Below are positions 46,762 to 57,889 of a stretch of 64,000 nt of DNA, piece after piece. The notes under the pieces were generated by a model, which saw only the letters and a program-made list of their open reading frames with translations, was not told where the DNA came from and made no database searches. The position numbers and the translations under genes were made by a program. Within the stretch, counting starts at the first letter, position 1. Each line of letters starts with the position of its first letter. Origin of the DNA: Isoetes taiwanensis (lineage: Eukaryota; Streptophyta; Lycopodiopsida; Isoetales; Isoetaceae); assembly GCA_021234155.1 (NCBI GenBank), contig JAJEKV010000001.1, positions 31,202,177-31,266,176 of the forward strand, given 5' to 3'.

Positions 46762-48108
46762 CTTTCTCGACTCGCGAGTCGAGAAAGGCCCATAAAAGTG
46801 AAAGTACAACCATTCTCATTAGAATATGGTTGCATCCAATCACACACGGAAGCATACAAATGGTTTCGTCAACGAGACAACCAGTGTCTTTCTCGACTCG
46901 CGAGTCGAGAAAGGCCCAGGAAACGCAATGTAGAAGCATTATCATAATAGATTGTGGCTGCATCCAGTCACACAATCAAATATACAAGTGGTCTCATCAA
47001 CAGGACAAGCATGCCTTTCTCGACTCGTGAGTCGAGAAAGGCAGCGAAAACTCAATATACAAGTATATTCATTACAAAATGTTCAATACATGTGTTCACG
47101 TTTGTTTACAATATTCACACAGTTTGACTATCTGAAAGCAGAGGTCACTCTTCTTGTTCACCAAAATATTTGTCGTCCATAGCTTTCATGATCGCCTTGC
47201 TCTCTGGATCGGGTTCCGTGAGGCTCGGATAGTTCCTAATCACATCGGCGACAAGAATAGCAAAGAGGGATTCCGCCAAGACAGGACACAGTCCGAAGGA
47301 CAACCACCTATCCGTCTCATACTCTTCAGGTCGATATGGCTTAGCAATGATTGTATTTTGCGCGTTATGATAGCACTTGTAGGCGGAGTCATCTATGATC
47401 AGCGTGTTGTGTTTGCCATAGTCCTGGAATTGCTCATAAACCCTGTCCAGCCTTTTCACCATTATAGGCTTCCCCTTTGTGGCGGCTGGATCGAGGTCCG
47501 ACACATGCTCGACCCTTTCGTTTCCCCAAACGAACTTGAACTTCAAAACTGGAAGGCCGAGAACACCAAGAACATTGACAATATTTTTCTTTGCCATACA
47601 AGACCATATGCCCACTTCGAATCCCCGTTCAAGGCACCATTCAACAATTTCCTTAGCTCTAGGCCTCGGATAGACTATTTTATGCTCTGTTTTGGTCGGG
47701 ATCTGCGAGGTGTTAATCTCGGGGACGTCTTTATCGTGGTATACTGCAGCTAATACTCCATTGACGTCAAATATTACAAGCTTGGCGGGACCAGCTGGAT
47801 CCCAGTTGGAGTTTGGCTCTGACCATATTTCCGGTTCATCGGGATCCATATGCGGGATCATTATCTTTTCAGGTCCTTTCTGGCTGTGAGCAGTGTCTTG
47901 CTCTGGATTGTCTTTGTGGAGTGCATTGTCCTCCTCGGGACGTGAACCGCCGCTAGATATTGACAATGATCCGGAGTCGTTGACATGGAACTCCCTGAAA
48001 TGATGACATCTGTCAGAAAAGAAACGAGTTTTTCTCGACTCGCGAGTCGAGAATGAAAAGAAAAGGTATTGAAAGGAAACGAGTTTTCTCGACTCGCGAG
48101 TCGAGAAA
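46762..48108. repeat. Five dispersed CTTTCTCGACTCG palindromes
   Basis: Near-perfect 22-26-bp palindromes with arms CTTTCTCGACTCG / CGAGTCGAGAAAG are at 46762-46787, 46888-46913, 47015-47040 (one central mismatch), 48032-48053 and 48085-48108, with a half-site at ~46011. The first three are ~126 bp apart, each next to a repeated GGTTGCATCCAATCACAC-like or GGTSTCRTCAAC-like phrase. The last two are inside an intron of the FCP1-like gene. Confidence 0.92.
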
Positions 48109-49086
48109 CACCGATAGAGCAAAGTAAACTCACCTCAATCTCAGATTCTCAAGAATGTGTTCGGCAGCATTCTGGTCTAAACCTTGGACATTCTCGTCTA
48201 CGTCAGCTTTGTCTCCCTCGTCCTCGTCGTCTTTACTGCTTCCATTTGTCTTCCTCCCCTTGAAATGCTCATGAAGCAGATCCAGGTATGAGCGAATGGT
48301 TTCTACCATGTCCTTATTTCCAACCACGGATATAGGTTTCATTCCAAACAGCATAGCCCCCTGAGAGAACAGGCCATTCATGTACCACTCGCATACAATT
48401 TGATCTTCCTCGACCAAGCTGGTTATGAAGTACTTGATAACCCTTGGCCGGATAGGAATTCTATGTATAGGACCTGTCGCACCATCTTTGCTGACTTTGT
48501 CCATCGATGGAACATCCTCCATAAATCTGCCCCCCTTCCAGGGTTCCATCTACTCTTGAGAGATCATGAACCCAATCGAGATAATGATGTTAAGCTAGAC
48601 CACCACTTATCCAGGTCTATAGCCGATCTTGAAATCAAAACCAAAACTATATTGGCAAAGCTTGGTGCCTTCGGCAAGCCAAGTCTACACTCATGATCAA
48701 GTTCGTATATGGAGTACAGGATCTTGTTGGTGAAGTTAATATCAGCTGCCCATTGGGAGACAAAGAATTGTCCGATTGCCCGGCATGCAAAAGACAAGGA
48801 AACCGAAAGTATCCAGTCGGTCATGTCCGTGACACGTCTTGTACCACTGTTCTATGTCAGCTTTGTCATAAAAAAGGGTGGGGTCTTCGATCATATTGAT
48901 GGCAAATAGTGCCACGGGTCCAGGTGCCAGTTCCAGACCACCAAATCCCTTGTGTCCCAAAGTTACCAGAAATGGGGGGGAGCTATCGTCGGACTTAAAT
49001 GGGACCACCCCGAATCCAAGCTTCCTCTTCAGAATTGCCATAGCACGTTCAGGGAAAGGAAGGGTTTTGACGTTACGTTTCAGCAC
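47145..49086 (-). pseudogene. FCP1/NIF-type HAD phosphatase gene piece
   Basis: The upstream part (49086-48133) needs at least two frame changes or small introns: LGFGVVPFKSDDSSPPFLVT, then SQWAADINFTNKILYSIYEL, then PIHRIPIRPRVIKYFITSLV and an acidic Ser/Asp-rich end. An intron (GTGAGT at ~48132 to CATTTCAG at ~48003) contains two palindromes. The last exon (48000-47145) has the phosphatase fold: LVIFDVNGVLAAVYHDKDVP, VYPRPRAKEIVEWCLERGFE, VGIWSCMAKKNI, and HNTLIIDDSAYKC. The nucleophile motif is DVNG rather than DxDx, a variant I associate with plant FCP1-like proteins, so activity is uncertain. The first codons run off the element's edge with no ATG, so the gene is 5'-truncated. Confidence 0.75.
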
Positions 49087-49557
49087 TTATTATTCTAAAT
49101 CCCCGATCCCCACTTAGTCCGTGTGACTAACCCCGTGGTTAAATGGTGTAAGCAGAAGTGTGAGATGCTCCGGAAAGTAGCCAAGCTGCAGAAAGGCGAG
49201 AGTAGAAGTGTGCGGATTGCTAGATAATATATTTGATTAATATAACTATTATTATTATGGATTGGCTTAAAATTATAATTATTTTTAAACTTGGTTGTTG
49301 TGTGGGGTTTTGCCGTGCAATGGCAAGTATAATATTTTTGGGACCTTAGAGCATGAATAAAGATTAAATTCTTTACCTAGGTATGCATGTATCAATTCCT
49401 TGAGTTGCAAAGGTTAAATAGATCCAACGGTAGAGATCGATGGGATCTCCAGTTACCGAGAGGTTAACTGGCCAGGTCCGTCACAGGTTTCTGGTTAGTG
49501 GATTATGAGATTTGTGATTATTGATGATATTTGCTATGGTTCCAGATTCTTGTAGAG

Positions 49558-50905
49558 ATGAGTTCCCCAGGAGGAGCTGGACAGGCTGGTGGAGCTCCTG
49601 ATGTAGCCAATATCTTGCAGGCTATTCAACAAGTGTTGCAGCAGAGTGCGTCGCAACAAAAGACAGCTGGAGACAAGGCAGTAGATAAGGTGCTGAAGGA
49701 CACTAAGAGGGAAGTATTTACCGGAGAGAATGTTACGGGGGATGATGCGGACTTCTAGGCTTCGTGGGGTTGAGTTTTACTTTAAACTCATTAATCTTTG
49801 AAAGATTCATTAAAAGTCGTATTGGCTCAAGCAATGTTGGGTGGATTTGCTAGAGTATGGTGGGAGAATTATTTGCGGGACATAAATAAGGCTTTCAGGG
49901 GCGAGCAACTTGGCAAGAGTTTAAGACCGCTTTTGAAGGACATTTTATGCCTCCCAGGTACAAAGTTGACAAGATGAATGAGTTCTTGGACTTGACACGA
50001 AAAAGGGACGGTGGCGAATATAACGAGAACTTTAGAAGGTTGCAGATATCATTGTCCTTTTGAGGATAAGGAAAAGCTTTGTGCTCGATTTGTGAAGGGT
50101 TTGCGGGTTGATATTAAGAGCACAATATCGGGTGTCCTATAAGGATTTGGAGGAGGTATTCAATTGCTAAGAATCGTGAATCGACCTAGGCGAAAAGCAA
50201 CCTTGGAGAATGCTAAGAAGAGACAAGTTCCTTCCACATGGCAGATCGGGTGGATCTGCTTGGCAGGGTAGATTCTCTAGTAGGGGTGGCATGGTCGCTG
50301 CCAGGTGTTAGTATCTTGGGGAGGGCGGTCAAAATCGAGGATCTCGGCCTATGTATGCACCTTTAAATGATGAAACTAGGGAAAAGTGTATTAATGAGAA
50401 TCGATGCTTTAGGTGCAGAGAAGTTGGTCATTATGGACGAGATTGTCCGAGAAGGTGGATGGATAGTACTGCCTCGTCTGCATCTTCTCAACGTGGAGGG
50501 CAAACAAACCAGTGGTCCAGGTTGAATTCTAGTGATACTTATGGACGGGGCCAAGGCAGAGGAAATGGAGGCCGAGGTAACCGTGGAGGTCGCGGAGGTT
50601 TTTGGGACAATAATAGGGGTGGCAGAGGACAAGCTAGAGGAGACAACAGGATTATAGCACAAGCTAACCCTGCAGTTGAAGTTAGGGCTGCTCGAATCAT
50701 GGACCCTCCTGTTGAAAGAATGTGCATGTATCTTTGCTTGATGGACCAGGGCCGTGTAGATAATCAAGCTGTGGTTATCAGAGTTCCAGGTATTATTCAT
50801 GGAGTTCCTGTTCTCTTTCTTATTGATTGTGGTAGTACACATTGCTTTATTTCCCCAATGCTGGCAAAGAAACTAGATTTGAATATGATTACGGGACCCT
50901 AGATA
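49558..50905 (+). pseudogene. Gypsy gag and protease region
   Basis: ATG 49558 opens MSSPGGAGQAGGAPDVANIL, then a Gln-rich segment, but TAG at 49756 stops it and several frame changes follow to ~50350. From there the frame is clean: the CCHC knuckle CFRCREVGHYGRDC, a Gly/Arg-rich tail, then the protease segment with LIDCGSTHCFISPMLAKKLD. The catalytic triplet reads D-C-G in place of the usual D-S/T-G. Gag packages RNA and the protease processes the polyprotein. Neither would be made properly from this copy. Confidence 0.88.
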
Positions 50906-50906
50906 T

Positions 50907-52775
50907 ATGGAGTTGGCTGATGGTAGAATTAAGACTTCTTATGCTAAGATAGACAATCTTAAATTCCAAGTAGGAGATCTTGAGTCCCATACTAGTTTTG
51001 AAGTATTGAGCCTAGGGAAGTATGATGCTATTCTAGGAATGTCATGGTTGAGGCCATATAAAGCTTGCATTGATTGCGGAGAGCAAACAGTTACATGCCA
51101 AAGTCCTAATGGAGATAAGCATGTGCTGGAAGGATTGCCTTCGTCATTAGTGGTTACACCTTTGTCCCGGAAAAGTTTTAAGAAACAGATTAAGAACGGT
51201 TGTATAAGAATGGGATGTGCATTTTTAGGTACCGCCGAGTTACAGGAACAACCTATTGCTCCTGAGATCCAGAAAGTATTGGATGAGTTCTCTGATGTGT
51301 TTCCTAAAGAATTAACAGAATTGCCTCCACATAGAATGGTAGATCATGAGATAGAACTTGTTCCTGGGGCTGAACCCACATCAAGGCCACCATATAGATT
51401 TCATGCATTAGAGATGGCCGAATTGAAGAAACAGTTAGCGGAATTATTGGAACAAGGGTTTATACGGCCGAGTGTTTCTCCATTTGGTGCGCCAGTTTTG
51501 TTTGTAAAAAAGAAAGATGGGACATTAAGGTTGTGTATTGATTACCACATGCTTAACTAGATTACAGTGAAGAATAGATATGCATTGCCTAGGGTTGATG
51601 AGTTATTTGATCAGTTGGGACAAGCTAAGTACTTCACAAAAATTGATTTACGATCTGGATATCATCAGATCCGGATCAAGGATACATATATTTACAAGAC
51701 TGCCTTTAGGACACGCTACGGACATTACGAGTTTGTTGTAATGTCCTTTGGGTTGACAAATGCTCCTGCCACTTTTATGCGCCTAATGAACGAGATATTT
51801 CGATCTTTCCTGGATAGGTTTATATTGGTTTTCTTTGATGATATTTTGGTATATTCCAGGACATTAGAGGAGCATGTGGAACATGTAAAGCAGACATTAG
51901 CTATTTTGCGACGAGAAAAGTTGTATGGTAAGCTATCTAAGTGTTCTTTTGCACAAACTAGATTGGTATATCTTGGGCATGTAATTTCAGAAAAGGGATT
52001 AGAGCCAGATCCTTCTAAGATTGAGGCAGTTAGAGATTGTCCCACACCAAAGACGGTGAAAGAGGTAAGATCATTTTTGGGATTAGCGGGGTATTATCGC
52101 AAATTTGTTCCTAAATTTGCAAAGATTGCTGCTCCTTTGACTTCTTTGTTGGGTAAGAAGAATGATTTGCATTGGACTGATAGTTGTCAAGAAAGTTTTC
52201 AAAAGTTAAAGGATGTTTTGATTAGTGCACCAGTTTTAAGGATTCCAGACATGAATATACCCTTCCATGTAGTCACTGATGCTTCTGGGAAAGCTGTAGG
52301 AGGAGTCTTGCTGCAGGATGGCCGAGTTTGTGCTTATATATCTCGTAAATTGTCTCCTGCTGAACAAAATTACCCAGTGCATGACTTGGAAATGTTGGCC
52401 ATTATCCATGCCTTAAGGATATGGAGACATTATTTATTGGGTCGTCGTTTCTTTTTGAAGACTGACCACCAAAATTTGAAGTATTTTGCAAAACAGCCAT
52501 ATTTGAATAATAGGCAAAGGAGGTGGATGCAATTAAGAGAAGAGTATGATTTTGAAATTGAATATCAACCTGGCAAAGAAAATGTGATTGCTGATGCTTT
52601 GTCTCGAAGGTCATTTTTAACCTTTATTAGTGTGTTACAAGGGCAATGGGATGCGGATATTCTTGAAAAGTTAAGGAATGATCCATATTTTGCACCTGTG
52701 TTGGAGAACCCTCAAGATTTTCCGAGGTATGCATTGTCCAAAGGAGTTTTATATTGGCCGTATGTGTATTCCTAA
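50907..52775 (+). pseudogene. Gypsy reverse transcriptase and RNase H
   Basis: Frame 50907-51560 covers the protease end and the RT start ([39 protein letters not shown]). A TAG at 51558-51560 replaces the Lys expected after LN. Frame 51567-52775 continues [46 protein letters not shown], then RNase H with [36 protein letters not shown] and [12 protein letters not shown] frameshift near 52755 ends it. The active-site Asp pair is intact. Confidence 0.95.
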
Positions 52776-54086
52776 TGATCATGAGTTGAGATTGAGGTTG
52801 CTATATGAAGCACATGATAGTCCATTGGCGGGCCACCCAGGGGTACACAAAACTTTGAGAAAAATGCGCCAGAATTTCTTTTGGCCCGGACAGAAGAAGA
52901 TGGTTAAGAAGAAGAAGAAGATGGTTAGAAGATGGTTAAGGAGTACGTGGCTAGGTGTTTATCTTGTCAGAAGGTAAAAGCATCAAGGTTTAGAGAACCT
53001 GGAGAATTACAACCTTTAGTAATTCCATCTTCTAAGTGGGAGTGTATTTCTATGGACTTCATTGTTGAGCTTCCCCGGACACGTTCAGGTTATGATGCAA
53101 TTTATGTTGTGGTTGATCGACTAACTAAGCAGGCCCATTTTATGCCTACGAAGACTACTGCTACGGCAATGGATATTGCTAAGTTATTTGTTAAGGAGAT
53201 TTTCAGGTTGCATGGGATGCCGGCCACTATTTCATCAGATCGGGATACAAAATTTATGAGCCAATTTTGGCAAGGGTTGTTTCAAAATATTGGCACTAAG
53301 TTATATACCAGTACATCTTATCGTCCTCAAGCAGATGGCCAAGTTGAGCGAGTTAATCAAATCTTGGAGGATATGCTCAGAATGTATGTGCCTAGTCAAC
53401 CAAAGGTATGGGATTCCTATTTGTATTTGGCTGAGTTTGCATACAATAACACTTATCAAGATTCCATTAAAATGAGTCCTTTTGAGGCAATGTATGGTAA
53501 GGAGTGTCGTTGTCCTCTTAACTGGAGAGATCCCCAATGCAATGTTGAAGCAGCTAATGAAGTAGTGGAGGACATGGAAGCTCATCTAAGGAGACTTCGA
53601 CAAAATTTGGCTGTGGCACAAAATAGACAGAAGCAGTATGCCAATAAAAGACGGAGACCACTTGAATTTCAAAAAGGGGATTATGTGTTCTTGAGGATTA
53701 ATCCAAAGCAGAGCTCACTGGCATTTAAAAGTGCCGGTAAATGCGCTCCTAGGTATGCGGGTCCGTATGAAATTTTGGAACGTATTGGCAAAGTGGCTTA
53801 TAGGTTGGAGTTACCCTCGCACTTGAAAGTACATAATGTCTTTCACGTAAGTAACTTAAGGAAGTATGTGTTTGATCCTTCCCATATGTTGGGGGACGAG
53901 GATTTGGTAAGCAGGGAGAACTTTCTGTACCCCCGACCAGAACGTATTCTGCGAGAGGAAACCCGTCGCTTAAGGAGGCGAACAATACGTAGATTTTTTG
54001 TTCAATGGGCGGGTTGTCCTGAGGAAGATGCCACATGGGAAGATGCCAATTGGATTCTTCGTGAGTTTCCGGAGATGCGCCCATGA
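52760..54086 (+). pseudogene. Gypsy integrase with C-terminal chromodomain
   Basis: After the frameshift: [40 protein letters not shown] and FWPGQKKMVK (HHCC zinc region). Then an expanded AAGATGGTTAAG/AAGAAG microrepeat at ~52898-52940 shifts the frame. From 52932: YVARCLSCQKVKASR, MDFIVELPRTRSGYDAIYVV, SSDRDTKFMSQF, DGQVERVNQ (D,D35E) and the GPY-like region. The last ~30 residues, RRFFVQWAGCPEEDATWEDA, form a chromodomain, which in this lineage directs insertion to particular chromatin. Ends 30 bp before the LTR. Confidence 0.93.
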
Positions 54087-54099
54087 GGACATGGGTTGA

Positions 54100-54116
54100 A
54101 TTTTTGGAGGAGAGAC
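54100..54116 (+). other. Polypurine tract
   Basis: TTTTTGGAGGAGAGAC lies directly before the terminal LTR's TGTAAC. The same tract precedes the middle LTR at 37731. It would prime plus-strand synthesis. Confidence 0.75.
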
Positions 54117-56516
54117 TGTAACAGACCTAGGATTTTGAGGTAAATTGTGGATTATTTTATTTAAAAGATGCAAAGGAATATTAATCAAAATATCACGCAT
54201 GCAGAGAAATACGTCATATATGTAGAGATTATACGGATGAAATACTGTGGTTAAAAATAAATATAAGTACAGAGAAAAGCATTGGGAAAAAGATTGATTG
54301 CAGAGGGATTGCTGAAGGAGCGAATCGCGTGCAGAGCTCTGGGAGCGTGCTGGAGCGTAGAAGAAGCAACAAGCGGGATTCCAAGTGGGGATCAAGACTT
54401 ACACCTGGGGTTTTGGTGCTTGATTAAGTTGTGATTTGAGTAGAGTGATGGTTGTTCTTGTTGCATAAGTTTGGAATTTACTCATGTCTTATCTTGAGCT
54501 GGGATAGTAAGACTGCATGTTTATGAACTTTTTACTTAAAGCCATTCTATGTTTTTGAATTAGGGAAGTTCTTGAACTTGGATATGATTTATTAGAAATG
54601 AGCGGAAACATCATAGGAAATGAGAATTGAGCAGAATAATTTTAAAAGAGTGAAGAACTGCCAAGGAGATGACAGTATGCAGAAAAGCATGAGATTTTTG
54701 TTGGTGTCTGAATGCTTAAAGAACAAGTTAAGGAACAAACCTGGAAAGGGGCCGATTTGGGACCTGGAATAGCCGATTTGATCTAAGGAAGGCATGATCT
54801 TGCAGATTTGGCTTGCTGCAAAAGCATGTAGATCACTCTGGAATGGGCCGATTTTGGCCTTAGGAACGTCGAAATGGAGAAATAATACAGAATTAGGAAG
54901 ATTTGGGTTAGAATCTGGCTGCCAAAATCATGATCTTGGTGCTGAGAAATGGATTCAAAACTACCGGAATAGGGTCAGAAACTGGCCGAAATTGCTAGGA
55001 AACCCCTTTGGCAGCAAAATCAGAAGTGGGCAGGACTTCTTGGCATGGACTCGATGGCCTGGAGGCCAAATCCGGCAGCAGCAGGCCGAGGTCGCACCTG
55101 TAACGTAGTTAGGGTTAGGTTAGGAAGTCAAAAGTTAATTGTTAGTAAGGAAGTAATATTAAAAAGTTTGAGGTTAAAGTTAAGGCTCTATCTTAAAATA
55201 TCAAGGTTGAGTTGTTGGGTTCGAAATATATTTAAGCTGGAGGCCCTTGTTAAGGCGGGTTTATACTAATAGTCATAATGACATGAGAAAACTAACAAGT
55301 TATCTAGTTATATATATTAAAAGAGAAAACCTTTGGAAATTAGTTAAAGTAACATTATGTAAAAAAAACAAGCATAAGTATTGTGTATAGAGGAAATTGG
55401 TAAAGGAAACATAACGATATTTAAATGCTATAGGTTAAACATTATTAAAGTCTTAGATATAGTTATTAACCTGGAGTTGGTAAATCTTGTTAAGGTGTAG
55501 ACACTTTATCTGTTATTTAGTGGTGATGGCTGCATATTGCATGATTGGGGTTATTTTAATTACTGATTTGTGGTTGGGCTTTCTCTTAGTGTATATTATG
55601 GAATTACGGAATGTAAGCTTGTTAGGGCATGGGCATAATGATGGTGAATTGTATGTAATTGTCTATGGTGAAATTCTTTGATATAGACCTCTGGGGCCGG
55701 AGTCTAGGTGCGATGGTCTAGACTCACGGTTTGCACAGTGCTATGTAAATGGTATTATCTGAACATCGGGCGTTGGTACCGTATGGTGCAACGTCATGCA
55801 CAGTAAGTGGTCCTCCAATGCTGGACGCAGCGTGGAAGGGTTGTACACACGTGGTTACCCCGCCTCTATGTCACTGGCCTGATCAGCCGAGTTGACCTTG
55901 CTCAGACCCAGAGGAATATTGGTTGCAATGTTGATACTATGGTTGCTTGGCTAGTGTATATGTGGTTTTTAATGCTGGAATCAAGTTGCAATGGTTGTGC
56001 TTAGCATAATTATGCATTGTGTTTATGTTGGTTGAACTAGTAACTTGGATTGCAGGGGCGAGGTTACGGTAAGGCTAAGTTATTGTTCTAAGTTAATGCT
56101 TATGGTAATTGATGCTTAATATATTCTAAATCCCCGATCCCCACTTAGTCCGTGTGACTAACCCCGTGGTTAAATGGTGTAAGCAGAAGTGTGAGATGCT
56201 CCGGAAAGTATCCAAGCTGCAGAAAGGCGAGAGTAGAAGTGTGTGGATTGCTAGATAATATATTTGATTAATATAACTATTATTATTATGGATTGGCTTA
56301 AAATTATAATTATTTTTAAACTTGGTTGTTGTGTGGGGTTTTGTCGTGCAATGGCAAGTATAATATTTTTGGGACCTTAGAGCATGAATAAAGATTAAAT
56401 TCTTTACCTAGGTATGCATGTATCAATTCCTTGAGTTGCAAAGGTTAAATAGATCCAACGGTAGAGATCGATGGGATCTCCAGTTACCGAGAGGTTAACT
56501 GGCCAGGTCCGTCACA
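54117..56516 (+). mobile_element. Terminal LTR, 2400 bp, uninterrupted
   Basis: Starts TGTAACAGACC and ends GGTCCGTCACA. Collinear with the four pieces of the middle LTR. Differences cluster at ~54295-54365, where TCTG/CTTT words in the middle LTR are GCAG/GCTG here. Open frames inside are short. Confidence 0.93.
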
Positions 56517-56521
56517 GTATT

Positions 56522-57880
56522 TTTGATGTGGTTTTAATGTAACAAAGACTCAAATATACCACAAATATACCCAGTGGTTTAAACAAAAAAGGATGCCTCC
56601 TTGGTTGCCAAGAGGACAATTTACCAGACTGGCAAAGCCAAAGGCTAGTCCTGGATTGATAAGACTGCCTAGGGATTGACCAAAGCAGATGCAATTCTAG
56701 GAGCACTTAGTTTTTGCCAGGTTTTTTTTTTCTTTTGAACACAAATGGCTAATTTGCTGCTTCTTTGTTGTAGATATTGCTTCAATTCATCGAGGATAGA
56801 CGCGCATCGGCTGTCTTCCCTTGGACATACATGAGCAACCAGAGGAGAACCCCGAAATGGCATCGGGTGGAGTTCTCTTCTTCAACAACATGTACCTTTG
56901 CTAATACTTTCAGTATCTAGAACTGCATGGTGACAATGATGGAGGTCTCAAATGCGGTTGCTTGTACCTTGAGCATGGAGGTGCCATCGAAGATAGTGTT
57001 GCAGGTTGAATGCGCCAAGTCTCAGACAGACCTTGTGCATTTCCAAATTGTGGTTTTCGAGGGGTACAATATGTAATTTTAGTCCCATGTTACTTTCTAG
57101 TTTGTGTTGTGCCATTTCTTTTTCTTTATTCTTTCTTTTTTTTTTATTAGCACGCCAGCCTAACCAAGCCTACAGCCTTTCCTCAAATTCTAGCCTATCC
57201 ACGTTGCGCTTCCACCTCAGCAAAAAATGATGTGGCATTACCTTCCACCCTTAGATCTTCATTTTTGCAGATCTAGGGCTGGCAAAATTAGAAAAGAAGC
57301 AAAAATTTCCCACGGAGATGCCGCAGGACGTCGCCAAGCCTCTACCCACCAGGGAAGCACCTCCCTTGCTTTGATTTCTCCTCTCCTTTTGCTACAGCCG
57401 CAGGTTCCTAATTTTTTTAGAATTTTTACTCTGCTAGTTAACTGTGTTTTTTCTGTTCTAGAGTCGTTGCATAAGGTCGGTTAATTTATTGCTGGTTTTT
57501 TCATTCTGTCGGTGCTCCGCTTTCTTGTTGTTTTTCGTGGGCATTGAAGAGTTCCAAAGGTGCATATTTGGCGAGATAGCAGAGAGGAGCATTTCGATGC
57601 GTATGTCTTTTTGTTTCTGGTAAATTTTACCCCCTGTTTTATCATACTCTATGCTGAGCCATGGACTGCTTCCCTTTTGTAGTACAAGGGCTCATCAATC
57701 CTCCAAATAAATTTTTACGGTGGAGTTTGAAACCCTTATGTGGTCTTGTGTTTGTACTGACTCGTATCTGAATCGTTGCAACACTTTGCTCGATGGATAA
57801 TGAAGAGAGATTAATTTATGCAAAATAAGATGCTGAGACTGAGCTTGAAAGGGCATGTCAAAGATACTAACATGAGTAAT
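56522..57880. other. Right flank of gypsy insertion, no gene called
   Basis: AT-rich with T-runs at ~56723 and ~57125. Short frames (57006-57230, 57227-57484) have no domain I recognise. It may be 3' flank of the minus-strand PA200 piece. Confidence 0.4.
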
Positions 57881-57889
57881 ATTGAATGG

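Larger units (their letters stand above)
45851..49090 (-). mobile_element. Palindrome-bearing insertion with FCP1-like gene piece
   Basis: Comparison with the terminal LTR (CTTAATATATTCTAAATC) gives exact borders. The 3240-bp insert starts AAGTCGTATT, ends CAGCACTTAT, and is flanked by TAT on both sides. The termini are inverted only for AAGT/ACTT (ATAAGT/ACTTAT if TAT is shifted). It holds two minus-strand coding regions and five CTCGACTCG-type palindromes. No transposase seen, so it is non-autonomous. A 3-bp target duplication fits several DNA transposon superfamilies. Confidence 0.75.
37732..49485 (+). mobile_element. Middle LTR, broken into four pieces by nested insertions
   Basis: Pieces matching the 2400-bp terminal LTR are 37732-38778, 43200-43480, 45101-45850 and 49091-49485. 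They total ~2.47 kb, the excess being mainly a ~59-bp tandem duplication at ~45197-45310. The junctions define three insertions: 38779-43199, 43481-45100 and 45851-49090. Start TGTAACGGACC and end GGTCCGTCACA are near-inverted. Confidence 0.9.
36662..56521 (+). mobile_element. Composite chromovirus-type Ty3/gypsy insertion with GTATT target duplication
   Basis: GTATT at 36662-36666 is followed by TGTAACGGAC, the first ten bases of this family's LTR. At the other side the last LTR ends GGTCCGTCACA at 56516, followed by GTATT (56517-56521). Between lie: a stump of LTR fused to integrase (36667-37731), a middle LTR (37732-49485, split by nested insertions), a complete internal region (49486-54116) and a terminal LTR (54117-56516). 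The fusion at 36673-36676 shares GGAC with both partners, which points to a microhomology deletion in what was LTR-internal-LTR-internal-LTR. Confidence 0.85.

Noticed and set aside
46721-47030. Frames with repeated FSTRESRK / SRLASRE peptides
   Set aside because: They are translations of the CTCGACTCG palindromes, not protein repeats.
49486-49530. Primer-binding site of the composite gypsy element
   Set aside because: The sequence after the middle LTR (GGTTTCTGGTTAGTGG) does not match the usual tRNA-iMet site, and I could not assign another tRNA.
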